Shown: piece after piece, positions 1-11,100 of the stretch | Position numbering within the stretch: position 1 is the first letter of the stretch | Layout: each line of letters starts with the position of its first letter | NCBI GenBank assembly: GCA_029876055.1 | Contig: CM056878.1 | Location: 992,001 to 1,056,000, forward strand | Direction of reading: 5' to 3' | DNA length: 64,000 nt | Source: Madurella fahalii | Lineage: Eukaryota; Ascomycota; Sordariomycetes; Sordariales | Notes under the pieces: model-generated | Told to the model about the DNA's origin: nothing | The model's database searches: none | What the model saw: only the letters and a program-made list of their open reading frames with translations | Translations under genes and position numbers: made by a program

Positions 1-320
1 CGTCGCTGCCCACCAAGGGCTCGCCAGCGGATGAACATCGACAACTCAAAGAAGAACAAGGCGATGGCGAGGAGGAGGCGGCAGCGGTGGAGGAGATCCG
101 CGAGGACGACACGATATTCACATATTCGCCCGACGGGACGCCCGGTTCGCCAGATCTGGCTGCGCCCAAGATCATACTCGACCTGCCCTCGCTGGAGTTG
201 TTGAAGGGGAGCAAGGTCGACTTCACAATGGAGCTGATTGGCTCGCAATTCAAGATTGTAGACAATCCCCTGGCCACAAGTAGTTGTGGATGCGGCACGA
301 GTTTCGATATCAAGATATGA
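1..320 (+). CDS. ISA2: ISA2-like mitochondrial iron-sulfur cluster assembly protein (3' part only)
   Basis: The reading frame is already open at base 3 and ends at the TGA at 318-320, so the 5' part lies outside the window. The C-terminal half matches the HesB/IscA fold: a hydrophobic strand, then KGSKVDFTMELIGSQFKI, then SSCGCGTSFDIKI with the paired cysteines that bind Fe-S or iron. The ELIGSQFKI-DNP-CGCG-SF pattern is closer to ISCA2/Isa2 than to ISCA1/Isa1, from memory of those families. Isa2 works with Isa1 and Iba57 in the mitochondrial matrix to make [4Fe-4S] clusters for aconitase- and lipoate-synthase-type enzymes. Before the conserved C-terminal block there is a charged segment rich in E, Q and D, absent from the short human protein, which looks like a loop insertion. 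The family is well supported; the Isa2 versus Isa1 choice is likely but not certain. Confidence 0.82.
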   Translation, partial: SLPTKGSPADEHRQLKEEQGDGEEEAAAVEEIREDDTIFTYSPDGTPGSPDLAAPKIILDLPSLELLKGSKVDFTMELIGSQFKIVDNPLATSSCGCGTSFDIKI

Positions 321-657
321 TACCTTGTATTTATTCCCACTTAGACTTAAGTAGATGAGGCGTCAATCCGCTTGTACAGTTACTGGAGACATAGACCTCA
401 AAACGACAAGGCAAAAACACAGGCACAAATACACCAATCGTGCTGAGCAAATGTGTAGCATTGGGCCGCACCCTGGCCAATAGGGAGCAGACTAGATCAC
501 AAAGTTCCAAGGGTGAATCAGATGTGGTGCGCAAGAACGACATCGTGTTTGAATTCATTCCCCGTGAGCCACACCGGCTTTCTCATTTAACGCCAAGCAC
601 CCATGCAATTGCCCCTGACCGAGAGATAAAAACCGCAAAACCACCAAAGCCACCTTT
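321..657. other. Convergent intergenic region between ISA2 and RPL7
   Basis: This short 3'-to-3' spacer lies between the ISA2 stop and the RPL7 stop. It should hold both polyadenylation regions. I see no credible coding sequence or RNA gene in it. Confidence 0.6.
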
Positions 658-1719
658 TTAGTTCATCTGCCTGATCAGGGCATTAATGTGCTCCTCCCGG
701 TTGCCAGTATCACCACCCTCGATGAAGTGCTTGAACTTGCGGGTGCGGAAGCCGCCAGTGGGGTTGCTGAGCTTGAAGGGCCACAGGAAGTTGGAAGCCT
801 GCTTGAAGTTGGGGCCAACGGTGTAAATCTCGTGGATGAGATCCTCCATGCAGAGGATACCGAACTTGCCAAGGTTCTCCTCGATGATGGCATTGTCCGT
901 AAGGGCGATGCGCTGGCCGTTGACCTTGCCATAGCCGCGCTTGTAGATGAGCTCCTTCACACTCTTCAGGTTGGGGTAGCCATAGGCAACCCACGGCTCG
1001 ACGACCTTGATCATCTCGGCGGTCGCCTTGGTGACGCGGATGAAGACACCGTTGTTGATCTGGAGCAGACGGAGGAGCTGAAGGATCTTGCGGGGCTTGG
1101 GAGCTATTTTGTTGATACTGAGAGCTGTTAGTTACCAGATTTGATGCGGAAAATGTAGTAAGCCGACTTACCCCTTGATGCGGACGACGAAGATCAGCTT
1201 GGCCTCGGCGGGGATGTAGAAGGAGCCCTCCTGCTTGGCGACACGGGCAAGACGGATCTTCTCGCGCTCAGCATCACGGTACTCCTTGACGTACTTCTCA
1301 GCACGCTTAAAGATGACGCCGCGCTTCTCCTTGTTGGCCTACACAGAATATGTCAGCAATGTTGTCGACATTTCGCACTCTTGAGTTTCTGGATATTTTC
1401 TCCAATGGTTCGATCAGACCCGAAAGATGGTATAAGTTTAGCAACAGCATTGACGTGGGTCTAGTCGCTAGGTGTGTTGTGCATCATATCGCCTCGGGGA
1501 GTTACATGGAAAAGGGCAAACCGACCTGCTTCTTCTTCTCCTGCTCGGCAGCGTGCTCGGCGCGGGCCTTCTCCTGCGACTTGCGCTTCTTCAGGAGGGT
1601 CTCAGGGACCAGAACATCGTTCTGGGTCGGCACGGACCTAGTCAGTCAGATTAGTACGTAGTCCGACATACCGCAGTATGTGGTAGAGCGCCGGTGGAGA
1701 ATTGCTGCTCGTGCGACAT
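658..1719 (-). CDS. RPL7: 60S ribosomal protein L7 (uL30)
   Basis: Cytosolic large-subunit protein. Proposed exons, in transcript order: 1719-1672, 1621-1526, 1338-1172 and 1117-658, giving 256 residues, close to the family's usual 245-260. Hallmarks are ETLLKKRKSQEKARAE, ANKEKRGVIFKRAEKYVKEY, LIFVVRIKGINKIAPKPRK, KVVEPWVAYGYPNLKSV and the C-terminal GGFRTRKFKHFIEGG...NREEHINALIRQMN. Exons 3 and 4 are secure. The first junction is uncertain: the GTATGT donor at 1671 joined to CAG at 1622 keeps frame. However, the residues VPTQ just upstream of NDVLVPE are, as I recall, part of many fungal L7 proteins. That would need a TAG acceptor at 1639-1638 and a first exon ending in phase 2. The second intron (1525-1339, donor GTCGGT) is long for this window and carries a snoRNA candidate. 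RPL7 is divergent from RPS14. Confidence 0.93.
1405..1495 (-). ncRNA. Intronic C/D-box snoRNA candidate (snR39/snR59/snR39b-like) in RPL7 intron 2
   Basis: On the RPL7 sense strand the second intron has a C-box-like ATGATGC (1487-1481) and, about 65 nt later, a D box CTGA (1417-1414). The bases just before the D box are the antisense of 25S rRNA: the plus strand at 1417-1431 reads GACCCGAAAGATGGT, the conserved large-subunit rRNA segment. By the D+5 rule the methylated base would be the G of ACCCG, equivalent to yeast 25S G805; A807 lies in the same duplex. A short CGA/TCG closing stem flanks the boxes. In S. cerevisiae the second introns of RPL7A and RPL7B host snR39 and snR59, aimed at A807, so host gene and target region both agree. 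The ends are approximate. The C box has C in place of the final A, which is the main weakness. Confidence 0.78.
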
Positions 1720-2512
1720 TCTCTCGTGGCTGACTCGATTGTTCAACGTTGATCGATGCGAGGCGCTACAGCCGAACGTCCCCCTGTGGGCGACGATGAA
1801 CGGCGAAGCAGGCTCACATCTCTCAACACCTTAGACAGAGTCCAAGAAGCTATGCCAGCATTGGCCGCCTGAGGTTCCTTGTCAGGGCACGGAAACCCAG
1901 TCCAGGCAATTGACCACTGCTGCAATGGATTTAAGGGAGAAGGCAGAACCTTCAGCCCCAACACCCCGCGAGACATCTCTCAGTCTGCAAGCCGGTCCGG
2001 TTCCGAGCCTGGAGGAAAGAGGGAGAATCGCGGGAGGGATCGAGCTGGAGCGATTCCCGGTTCGCTTGCGAAACCGAGAAAAGCATCCAGTGAGAGGACC
2101 ACGCCAATCTGCAGAATCTCGTCAAGTGACACGCGACGATACCATTCAGGAGTTCAAGGAAGGCTTTGGGGTGAGGCATACGTGGAAGCCATCTTTCCGG
2201 ATTTGTCGACCTTGTCGGCGGTGCTGAGAGTTGTCGTCGGTTCGGTGATCGAGGAAAAGAAATTTCGGTAGTGGGCATGAGAAAAAGGTCACCAAATTGG
2301 GGCTTGAGTGGGGCCCTGAGCGCCGAGGGTCCCTTAGGGCTTGCGCCAGAGATTTGTGGCCCAATCTCCATTTTCTGCAGCCTCTCACCGCCAGAATTGA
2401 TAGGGCATTCTTCTCCCACTAGTGCCATCAAAATTCGACAAGTCGCTGCGGACGATCCATTTCGCAGGAATAACCACCGCATATCCAAAAGGGAAACCGG
2501 ATCACCGTCAAT
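1720..2512. promoter_or_regulatory. Shared divergent promoter of RPL7 and RPS14
   Basis: About 790 bp separates the start codons of two ribosomal protein genes transcribed away from each other, so both promoters and 5' leaders must lie here. A GTGAGC donor-like site in RPL7 orientation at 1817 could mark a leader exon. The open frames in this stretch have no recognisable product and overlap the leaders. I could not identify specific factor-binding sites. Confidence 0.6.
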
Positions 2513-3204
2513 ATGGGCCCCAAGAAGTCCGCTCGCCCTGCGCAGGAGAACATCTCCCTCGGTCCCCAGGTCCGGGAGGGTGAGCTCGTTTTTGGCGGTA
2601 CGTGACTCCCCCAAGTCGGACACATCGAGTGTTTCGCTGACATCTTCCGGCGTAGTTGCCCGTATCTTCGCTAGCTTCAACGACACATTCGTCCACGTCA
2701 CCGATCTCAGGTTCGTAGGCCGCTAAACATGACACACGCGAGGGAGGCGGGTGGAGGAGGAGCTCGCACCCGTTCACCCCGCGATGAAGTCTTTGACACA
2801 TGGTTCCGAGGCTAACGTTCTGGGTGATTCCAGCGGCCGCGAAACCATCTGCCGTGTCACCGGTGGTATGAAAGTCAAGGCGGACCGTGACGAGTCTTCT
2901 CCGTACGCCGCCATGTTGGCTGCCCAGGACGTCGCGGCTCGCTGCAAAGAGCTTGGCATTACTGCCCTCCACATCAAGATCCGTGCCACTGGTGGTATGT
3001 TTGGTTTGTTCTTGCATTATACTTGATGGCCGTTGACGTTTTGTTGCAATAGGTAACGGCACTAAGACCCCCGGCCCCGGCGCCCAGTCCGCTCTCCGCG
3101 CCCTGGCCCGCTCTGGCATGAAGATTGGCCGTATCGAAGATGTTACTCCTACCCCCTCCGACTCGACTCGTCGCAAGGGTGGTCGCCGTGGTCGCCGTCT
3201 CTAA
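2513..3204 (+). CDS. RPS14: 40S ribosomal protein S14 (uS11)
   Basis: Small-subunit platform protein. Exons: 2513-2597, 2656-2710, 2834-2994 and 3053-3204; the sum is 151 codons, or 150 residues, normal for fungal S14. Hallmarks are ARIFASFNDTFVHVTDLSGRE, the KADRDESSPYAAMLAAQDVA core, LGITALHIKIRATGG, and the C-terminal TPTPSDSTRRKGGRRGRRL expected of uS11. All three introns have clear donors (GTACGT, GTTCGT, GTATGT) and AG acceptors, and the phases restore the conserved frame exactly. The ATG at 2513 is chosen because it starts MGPKKSARPAQENISLGPQ directly before the conserved block. The gene ends 1.2 kb before the convergent eIF3c gene. Expression is presumably co-regulated with RPL7 through the shared promoter. 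Confidence 0.96.
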
Positions 3205-4366
3205 ACGAGAGCGATGGGTGCGTCTTCGGGGAGAGTCCGGTTCTCGTTTGGGTTTTTGCTGTGGCGTTGACAACTACGAGGGGAACGGCCTGAGATTGCC
3301 TGGTCTCCATATCCTGGCGCTTGTCACATTGATGCTTTTGGCACACCTGCAGCAGATAAAATAGAGAATCAAGGGATGGAGCTACAAAAGTAGCCCAGAA
3401 CAACGCTGCCTTGCGTCTAGGTCATCAGCGACTCCCAATGACGGGTTCTTTCCAGACCGCACTGGTATCATGAAATCCCTTATGACCTCCGACTACACCT
3501 GTGACATTCGTCTTCCACATGGCATTTAGTGGAGTTGATAATTTTCAACCCGGGAATTCGTGAAGTCTGTAGAGGGTATATAAGGAGACCCCGAATGTAG
3601 GCAAGCTCGGTTTACGGAGGTTTCATATACTCGTTCTCTGTCAGCTGTGCGTGTGATTGGGATGTTGTTCGCTCAGCCCTGGCTACCGCCTAGACGCCTC
3701 GAGTGAACTGACATTCGGCACCGTCAGCAGCCTTACGCAATTCAGAAGGTTCAGTGGACTTGATCTGCGGCTCCGGATGAACAGCGCTTAAGTCAGGCGG
3801 GCTTTATACGGAGTGCACATGGCCACCTAGTCCTTATTTTACACTGAAGATCATGCAACGAAGGCCAAGATGAGAACCACGTACTGCTCGTCTTGGGCTC
3901 GATAGGCTTCTTGACTCTGATCACTGGCAGAAGCTAATGTTTCCTGCCATTGCACCGAGGGGTACTTATGATTTACAGATAGCAATCTCAGGTCGTGCAA
4001 AGCGTCGTTTCACCCGTCGGGAATGTTAGGGTTCCTAGTGACGCGCACCCATGGATGCTAAGAAGAGCTGTTGTCCCGCAGTGTTATCCAGACACGGCTT
4101 ATACCACCTCTTACAAAGTTAGCGCTATAGATAGGGGGCCTTGAGGTATGGCCTGCATAGAACGAATGACGGGAGAGATGTATTTCAGCGACGTGTCTCT
4201 TCAAAGACATTGTTGTCCGAAAATGAGCCTCTGATTCTTAGTCTGCATCCGTTCTGGAATATCGAGGCCCCAAGCATTACCATACCTCAGGACCAGTTTT
4301 GATACGTAACATGTCAAGCCCAACGCAATAGCAAACGAAACCCATTTATTTCCCGCCGCCGCCCGC
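3205..4366. other. Convergent intergenic region with an unexplained TATA box
   Basis: This region lies between the RPS14 stop and the eIF3c stop. A good TATATAA sits at 3577-3583 on the plus strand, but only a 13-codon frame (MLFAQPWLPPRRLE then stop, near 3663) follows it. I see no other coding or RNA gene. Confidence 0.5.
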
Positions 4367-7076
4367 CTACGCACGAACCGCCGCACCAAGAGCGCCGCCT
4401 GTGAACTGTGTGCCGCCAGCTTGCCGCTGAGCATTGCCGCCAGTCCTCGCGCCACCCCTGCCTGTTCGTTGCCCGCCGGTCCTCGCGCCGCCGTGTTGTC
4501 TGCCGTCTTTCCTGCTGAAGGCGTTGGCCGACCCTTGTGTCCTCAGCTCAAGTGTGCGCTCGTTTGTCTCGATCAGAGCGCTTGCCTTGTCCGATAGCGC
4601 CAGAGCCAAGCTCTGCAGGCGGCTGAGCTCCACACCTTTACGGAAGATCACTGTCTCAGTAACCTGATCAAGAGCAGCAGCGAGTTCCTCATGGCTGATC
4701 ATCTTGCTGACCACGGCCGCTACCTTACGCGAGTCAAGCTCAAACATTGAGCTCAGCGTCTCGATAGCGAGCGTGTCATAGAAGGGAGCATATGTGAAGA
4801 GGTAAGTCCGCAGACCCTCTTCCTGAATCTGCTTGGCAAGCATGGCCTTGATGTCCTCCGCGCTCGGCATGAGGTCCCAGATCTTGATGCTGTGGATGAA
4901 GTGCGTAGCCTTCTTCCACTCACCAGCAGCGAGCGCCTTGGATGCCTGCATGACATGGTCGCGAGTGTTCTCGGGCGGGCCAGTGAAGATCTGCCTCTCA
5001 TGGTATTCAAGCATGCGCCGGTACGTCTTGCTAATGATACGCTTCTTGATATCGGGTGAGGAGCCGGTCTGTGCCAGGAGCGGGATTTCGAGGAGCATGC
5101 TGCAGGTCAGGTAGACACACTCCAAGAGCTCCAGGTTGATGTGCATGTGGAAGGGCAGTTGCCGTTGCTTCTCGAGACGCTCTTGCTCTGGGGTAACTTG
5201 GCTGTACCGCTGGATCATCACACCCTGAGCGAGAAGCTCCTTTTGCCGGCCGCTGCCGCAGATATCCTGTAGCGTATTCTGAGCGTCGTAGACCAGCCCT
5301 TTCCGGAACGCACAGAGGCCGACCTGGACCAGGGTGCGATTGTAGAGGATCTGGGTGGCAACATCGAAGTTGGCAATGTTCTCTTGTAAATGCGAGGTGA
5401 GCATCATATCGCGCGCCTTGTAGTATTCGTCGTGCAGCGCCAGGAAATATATCTGGCAGAGCATGGCACGCGCCCGGATGATGCCTTCGCTGTGCTCAAA
5501 AAGGTAGTTGCAGAGGACGTGGACAAGCTGGCCAGCATCGCTCGACTGGGCGCGAGGGGTGATTGCAGAATCCACGGCGTCCGAAACTTGCTTCCAAGAA
5601 TTCTCCTCCAAAATCTTCACGACTTGCGCCGGCTGATAACGAATTAGCAAAACCGTGGTGGGGTTCGATACACGACTCTGCGCCACATACCTTGAAGTAA
5701 ATGTGATCCAGGCGCCGCTGGATGATTCGGTTCACGCTTTCTTGGGGAATTTCCAGGGAGGCGTCCTTGCGGATGGTCTCATAATAGAGAAGGCCCTGGA
5801 GGATGATGTTGTACAGCGATGCCTCGTCCGTCAACCGCTCAATGTATTCCGAGGTATGTGGATCGATGCTCTGCAACGAGCGGGTGAGTTCGTCATCGAG
5901 CCGCTCAATGTACGACACCACGCTACCCGGAACTTTGATGTACTTGTCGTTAGGGCCTAGGACGGGTGTCTTGTCGTCGTCATCCCACTCTTCTGCACCC
6001 TCAATCACAACGTGGTCCTTGTGCGTCTCGAGGAGCGTGAGCAGAGCCGCTAGTTCCTTCTCAGCTGCCTTCCAGTGCTCCAAGGGCATCGAAGACGCCG
6101 TGCCGGAACCGAGATCGAACCGAGCCGAAACCAGAGTCTGAAGCACCCGGATTTTGAGATAAGGCGTCTCGGCGACTTTATTGAGCTCCTCCATGACCCT
6201 GATCTGCTCCAAACGGTCCGTATTCTTCCTGCCTCTTGACTCGATAATTGCACGCAGGTGCTTTTGGATACTCTCGGGAGAGAACGGGATAGCCTTGCCA
6301 CGCTTGTCGACTCTGGCGAATCCCTTCTCCTCATCATCCGCTGCCTCGGGAGCAAGTGCTTCTTGAAACCTGACCTTGGTGGGCTTCGGGAGGAGCTCCT
6401 CCTCCTCCTCGTCCGACTCCATGAAGGCATCGCTGTCTTTCCTGAAAGCATCAATCTGGGCCTGGTAGTCCTTATTGTTCTTCTTGATGCGTTGCTTGAC
6501 AGCATTGAGACCACGGGCATTCGTGGCGTTCATCTTCTTTGGCGTCACCTTCTGCTTGGCCAGGGTCTCGTTCAGGAAGTCCTCCAACTCGGCGATGCAC
6601 TTGATGTATGACTTGGGAGCCTTGCCACCATCTTGCAGCTTTGTGACCTGACGGTTGAGCTTGTCGAATTCTAAAGGGACGTTAGCACCACCGGCCTCGG
6701 TCAGGGAAACGGTAGACGTACCATTTGCGATGGAGCCCCAGTCATTGATCTTCTGACTGTTTTGAATGGTTGTAATTGTGGTCTCAAGCTCGTCGAACCG
6801 CTTGTCTTTGGCACTCTTGACCTTCGTTGTACCTTCGACCTCGCTCTCTTCGCTTTCGGAAGATGCCTGATCGAGTAGGAAACGGGAAATACCCGCCTTT
6901 TGCGGACCGGCTTCACCGTCACTGGACTCCTCGTCCTCATCCTCATCCTCTTCCTCCTCAGAAGACTCCTCCTCCTCCTGCTTCTCCTCCTCTTCCTCCT
7001 CGGTGGAGTACAACTCCTCCTCGTCAGAGCTGCTCTCGGTCGAGCTGTCGTCGCCGCCACGGAAGAACCGAGACAT
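4367..7076 (-). CDS. NIP1: Translation initiation factor eIF3 subunit c
   Basis: Core subunit of eIF3, which bridges the 40S subunit with eIF1, eIF2 and eIF5 during start-codon selection. Exons: 7076-6722, 6670-5691 and 5632-4367, giving 866 residues, normal for fungal eIF3c. The N-terminus MSRFFRGGDDSSTESSSDEE is followed by the acidic Ser/Glu region. Then come INDWGSIAN|EFDKLNRQV, the helical middle including FLNETLAKQKVTPKKMNATN, and the C-terminal PCI region with HIHSIKIWDLMPSAE and ETLSSMFELD. The tail is Gly/Arg-rich (RTGGQRTGRGGARTGG) and ends GGALGAAVRA. Intron 1 is 51 nt, a multiple of three, and has no in-frame stop, so its retention would simply add 17 residues. Intron 2 has a strong GTATGT donor. 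The gene is divergent from PRP8. Confidence 0.95.
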
Positions 7077-8111
7077 GGTTGCAATCAGTCCTTAATGAAT
7101 GTGTGGATTATGCCGTTGTGTTGTTGTTGTATGACTGCAGTTCGCTGTACGCAGAGATGGTTTGCGGGTTGGCCAGTGATGCGAAGCGAAAACTGGGAGT
7201 AGAGGGGTCGAGAATTAATTTTTGGTGGATGGTGATTTTCTGGTGGGGCGATTTGGGGCTTGTTAGCGAAGGCTGCGGGAGGTACGTGAGTCACAGTGAG
7301 CCACAGTGAATCTCGGCGAGTCGATCAGTGCTGAAACTCGAAACCACAGGGCAAATGGTACCTGCTAACGTTATCATGCCCCACCTTTTCGTTAAGTACT
7401 TTGAGAGACCACTGGGCTGGAGCATATCTCCGGGCTTCCGCCTCCATCGTTCTATGACAGCATTTTTGGCATAAAAACACAACGCAACCACCTTGCCAAA
7501 CGATTTGGGCTAGTTTATATCTTGCGTACAGAGCAAAGTCTTCCAGTTCCGGTGTCCGTTCTGGAAACAAGTTGCGCCGTGTCGAGACTGACACACGAGA
7601 CTCTGCAGCCAGTTAAAGTGTCACGTGCGAATCTGATGAATTACGTGTTACATGTTCCGTATTAGTGTAAGTTTCGCGTAAACAGGTGAATCTTACGCAG
7701 AGAACCAAGGCGGAGCGCCACACACTTATGCGTCTTTACGGGGTGACTCAATAAACGGGGTTTCGGCTACAAGCTGTTGCACCTGGCAGGGGATCCGTGG
7801 CGCGCCTAGTACTCTCGCGCCACTCGTCCGTCGCGGGAGCTACTCCAGATTTTTTGTATCGAGCATCAACCAGCTCCGACTTCATCAAATCGCACACCAA
7901 CGTACGCGCGATTACCGCTCAACGGATACGGTATCGTCGCCTTCATCTCGGCATTTTATGGATACTTTCTCCAAACCCGTTCGTTATTCTTGAACCCGGG
8001 GTCTGGCATCTGGCATCGCCGACAAATACAACTTCATTGAACACTAGCCCGACAGGCGACGCCTTCCTCTGGTGGTGAAGCTCGTCCGAGCTGTCAATCA
8101 ACGACCTCGCG
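7077..8111. promoter_or_regulatory. Divergent promoter region of eIF3c and PRP8
   Basis: About 1 kb lies between the eIF3c start (7076, minus) and the PRP8 start (8112, plus). It must contain both promoters and leaders. The open frames seen here are short and unrelated to known proteins. No RNA gene was recognised. Confidence 0.55.
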
Positions 8112-11100
8112 ATGTCTTCTCTCCCACCGCCGCCCCCTCCCCCCGGCTGGGGCCCTCCTCCGCCACCACCTCCTCCCCCGCCGGGACCCTCATCGTCGCT
8201 CCCTCCCCCGCCGCCCCGGCGCCGCCGCCTCCAGGCTATCGCCCACCAGTTGATCCCCAGATCGCCAAGTTTGCGCAGAAGAAGAAGGAATGGCTTCGCA
8301 CGCAGCGCAATCGGTTTGGCGAGAAGAGGAAGGGCGGCTTCGTGGAGACACAAAAGGCTGATATGCCACCGGAGCACTTGCGTAAGATCGTCAAGGATAT
8401 CGGGGATGTCTCCCAGAAGAAGTACACAAGCGACAAGCGCAGCTACCTTGGCGCGCTGAAGTTTATGCCACACGCCGTCATGAAGCTGTTAGAGAACATG
8501 CCCATGCCGTGGGAATCGGCGAGGGAAGTCAAGGTTCTCTACCACGTCAACGGCTGTTTGACTCTCGTCAACGAGATACCCCGCGTCATTGAGCCCGTCT
8601 TCTTCGCGCAATGGGCTACCATGTGGACTACAATGCGCAAGGAAAAGAGCGATCGGCGGCTATTCAAGCGCATGCGGTTTCCGCCGTTCGACGACGAAGA
8701 GCCCCCGCTGTCTTGGTCCGAGAACATCGAGGATGTCGAGCCGTTGGAGCCGATCCAGATGGAGCTCGATGAGGATGAAGAAGCAGCCGTCTACGAGTGG
8801 TTCTATGACCATCAGCCGCTCCTTGACACATCGCACGTAAACGGCCCTAGTTACAAGACATGGAACCTTACGTTGCCTCAAATGGCAAGCCTGTTCCGTC
8901 TCAGCCTGCCGTTGGTGTCGGATGTCGTCGACCGAAATTACTTCTACCTCTTTGAGCTCAAGAGCTTCCTCACAGCCAAGGCACTGAACGTCGCTCTGCC
9001 GGGCGGCCCTCGTTTTGAGCCCCTCTACAAAGATATCGATCCCAATGACGAAGACTTTGGCGAGTTCAATGCCATGGATCGTATCATTTTCCGGAATCCC
9101 ATTCGGACCGAGTGCCGGGTGTCCTACCCTTATCTCTACAACTCGCTGCCTCGAAGCGTGCACCTCTCCTGGCATTCCCATCCACAAGTCGTCTACTCCA
9201 GGGCCGAGGACCACAACCTCCCTGCATTCTACTTCGACACAAGCATCAACCCGATCTCCTCCCGTGCTGTTGCCCCAAAGAACCTCACGGTCAGCCATGA
9301 GGATGAGCTCTTTGGGAAGGGGAACATCGAGGAGGCAGAGGAGGAGGCGTTTGAGCTCCCAGCGGGTGTCGAGCCCTTCCTAGCAGATGAGGAATTATAC
9401 ACTGAGGACACGTCATCCGCCATCCAACTGTGGTGGGCACCTTTTCCTTTTGACCGCCGCTCGGGACGTATGGTGCGAGCACAGGATGTGCCCCTCATCA
9501 AGCACTGGTATTTGGAGCACTGCCCGCCTAAGCAACCAGTCAAAGTTCGCGTCTCGTACCAGAAGCTCCTCAAGACGTACGTGCTCAACGAGCTACACAA
9601 GAAGAGGCCCAAATCTCTGCAGAAGCAAAATTTGCTCAAGACGCTGAAGCAGACAAAGTTCTTCCAGCAGACGACGATTGACTGGGTAGAAGCCGGTCTA
9701 CAAGTCTGCCGCCAAGGTTTCAACATGCTTAATCTGCTGATCCATCGCAAAAACCTCACATATCTCCATCTCGACTACAATTTCAACCTGAAGCCCGTCA
9801 AGACACTGACGACCAAGGAGCGGAAGAAGTCGAGATTTGGAAATGCCTTCCACTTGATGCGAGAGATTCTGCGGCTGACCAAGCTCATTGTCGACGCCCA
9901 AGTGCAATACCGGCTTGGAAACATTGATGCTTTCCAACTTGCGGATGGCATCCTATACGCATTCAACCACGTCGGACAGCTGACGGGTATGTACCGATAC
10001 AAGTACAAGTTGATGCACCAAATCCGCTCCTGCAAGGACCTGAAGCACTTGATCTACTACCGCTTCAATGCTGGTCCTGTCGGCAAAGGTCCTGGTTGTG
10101 GTTTCTGGGCGCCCGCCTGGAGGGTTTGGCTGTTTTTCATGCGAGGCATAATCCCATTGCTCGAGCGTTGGCTTGGGAATCTTCTTTCCCGCCAGTTTGA
10201 GGGCCGACACAGCAAAGGTGTAGCCAAGACCGTGACGAAGCAGCGCGTCGAATCACACTTCGACCTGGAGCTTCGTGCCTCGGTCATGGCAGACCTGATG
10301 GACATGATGCCGGAGGGCATTAAGCAAAGCAAGGTCAATACAGTTCTCCAGCACCTCTCCGAGGCTTGGAGGTGCTGGAAGAGCAACATTCCCTGGAAGG
10401 TTCCCGGTTTGCCGGCGGCTATCGAGAACATTATCCTGAGATACGTGAAGTCCAAAGCCGACTGGTGGATATCGGTAGCCCACTACAACCGGGAGCGTAT
10501 TCGCAGGGGTGCTACTGTCGACAAGACCGTGGCCAAGAAGAACGTGGGACGACTGACCCGGCTGTGGCTCAAGGCCGAGCAAGAGAGACAACACAACCAC
10601 ATGAAAGACGGGCCGTATGTCTCGTCCGAGGAGGCTGTGGCGATCTACACCACAACTGTCCATTGGCTTGAGTCACGAAAGTTTTCGCCCATTCCATTCC
10701 CCAGCGTCTCATATAAGCATGACACCAAGATCCTCATTCTAGCACTTGAGCGTCTGCGCGAAGCCTATTCCACCAAGGGCAGGTTGAACCAGAGTCAGCG
10801 GGAGGAGCTTGCTCTGATTGAACAGGCCTATGACAGCCCAGGAACAACATTGGAACGCATCAAGCGTTTCCTCCTCACGCAGCGGGCGTTCAAGGAAGTT
10901 GGCATTGACATGAACGACAATTACAGTACCATCAACCCAGTCTATGATATTGAGCCCATCGAGAAGATTAGCGATGCATATCTCGATCAGTATCTTTGGT
11001 ACCAGGCCGATCAGCGTCACCTCTTCCCTGCTTGGATCAAGCCTTCTGATTCCGAAGTCCCGCCTCTTCTTGTGTACAAGTGGGCGCAAGGCATCAACAA

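Noticed and set aside
1952..2701. 249-codon frame on minus strand
   Set aside because: It crosses the RPS14 start, first intron and leader and has no family resemblance.
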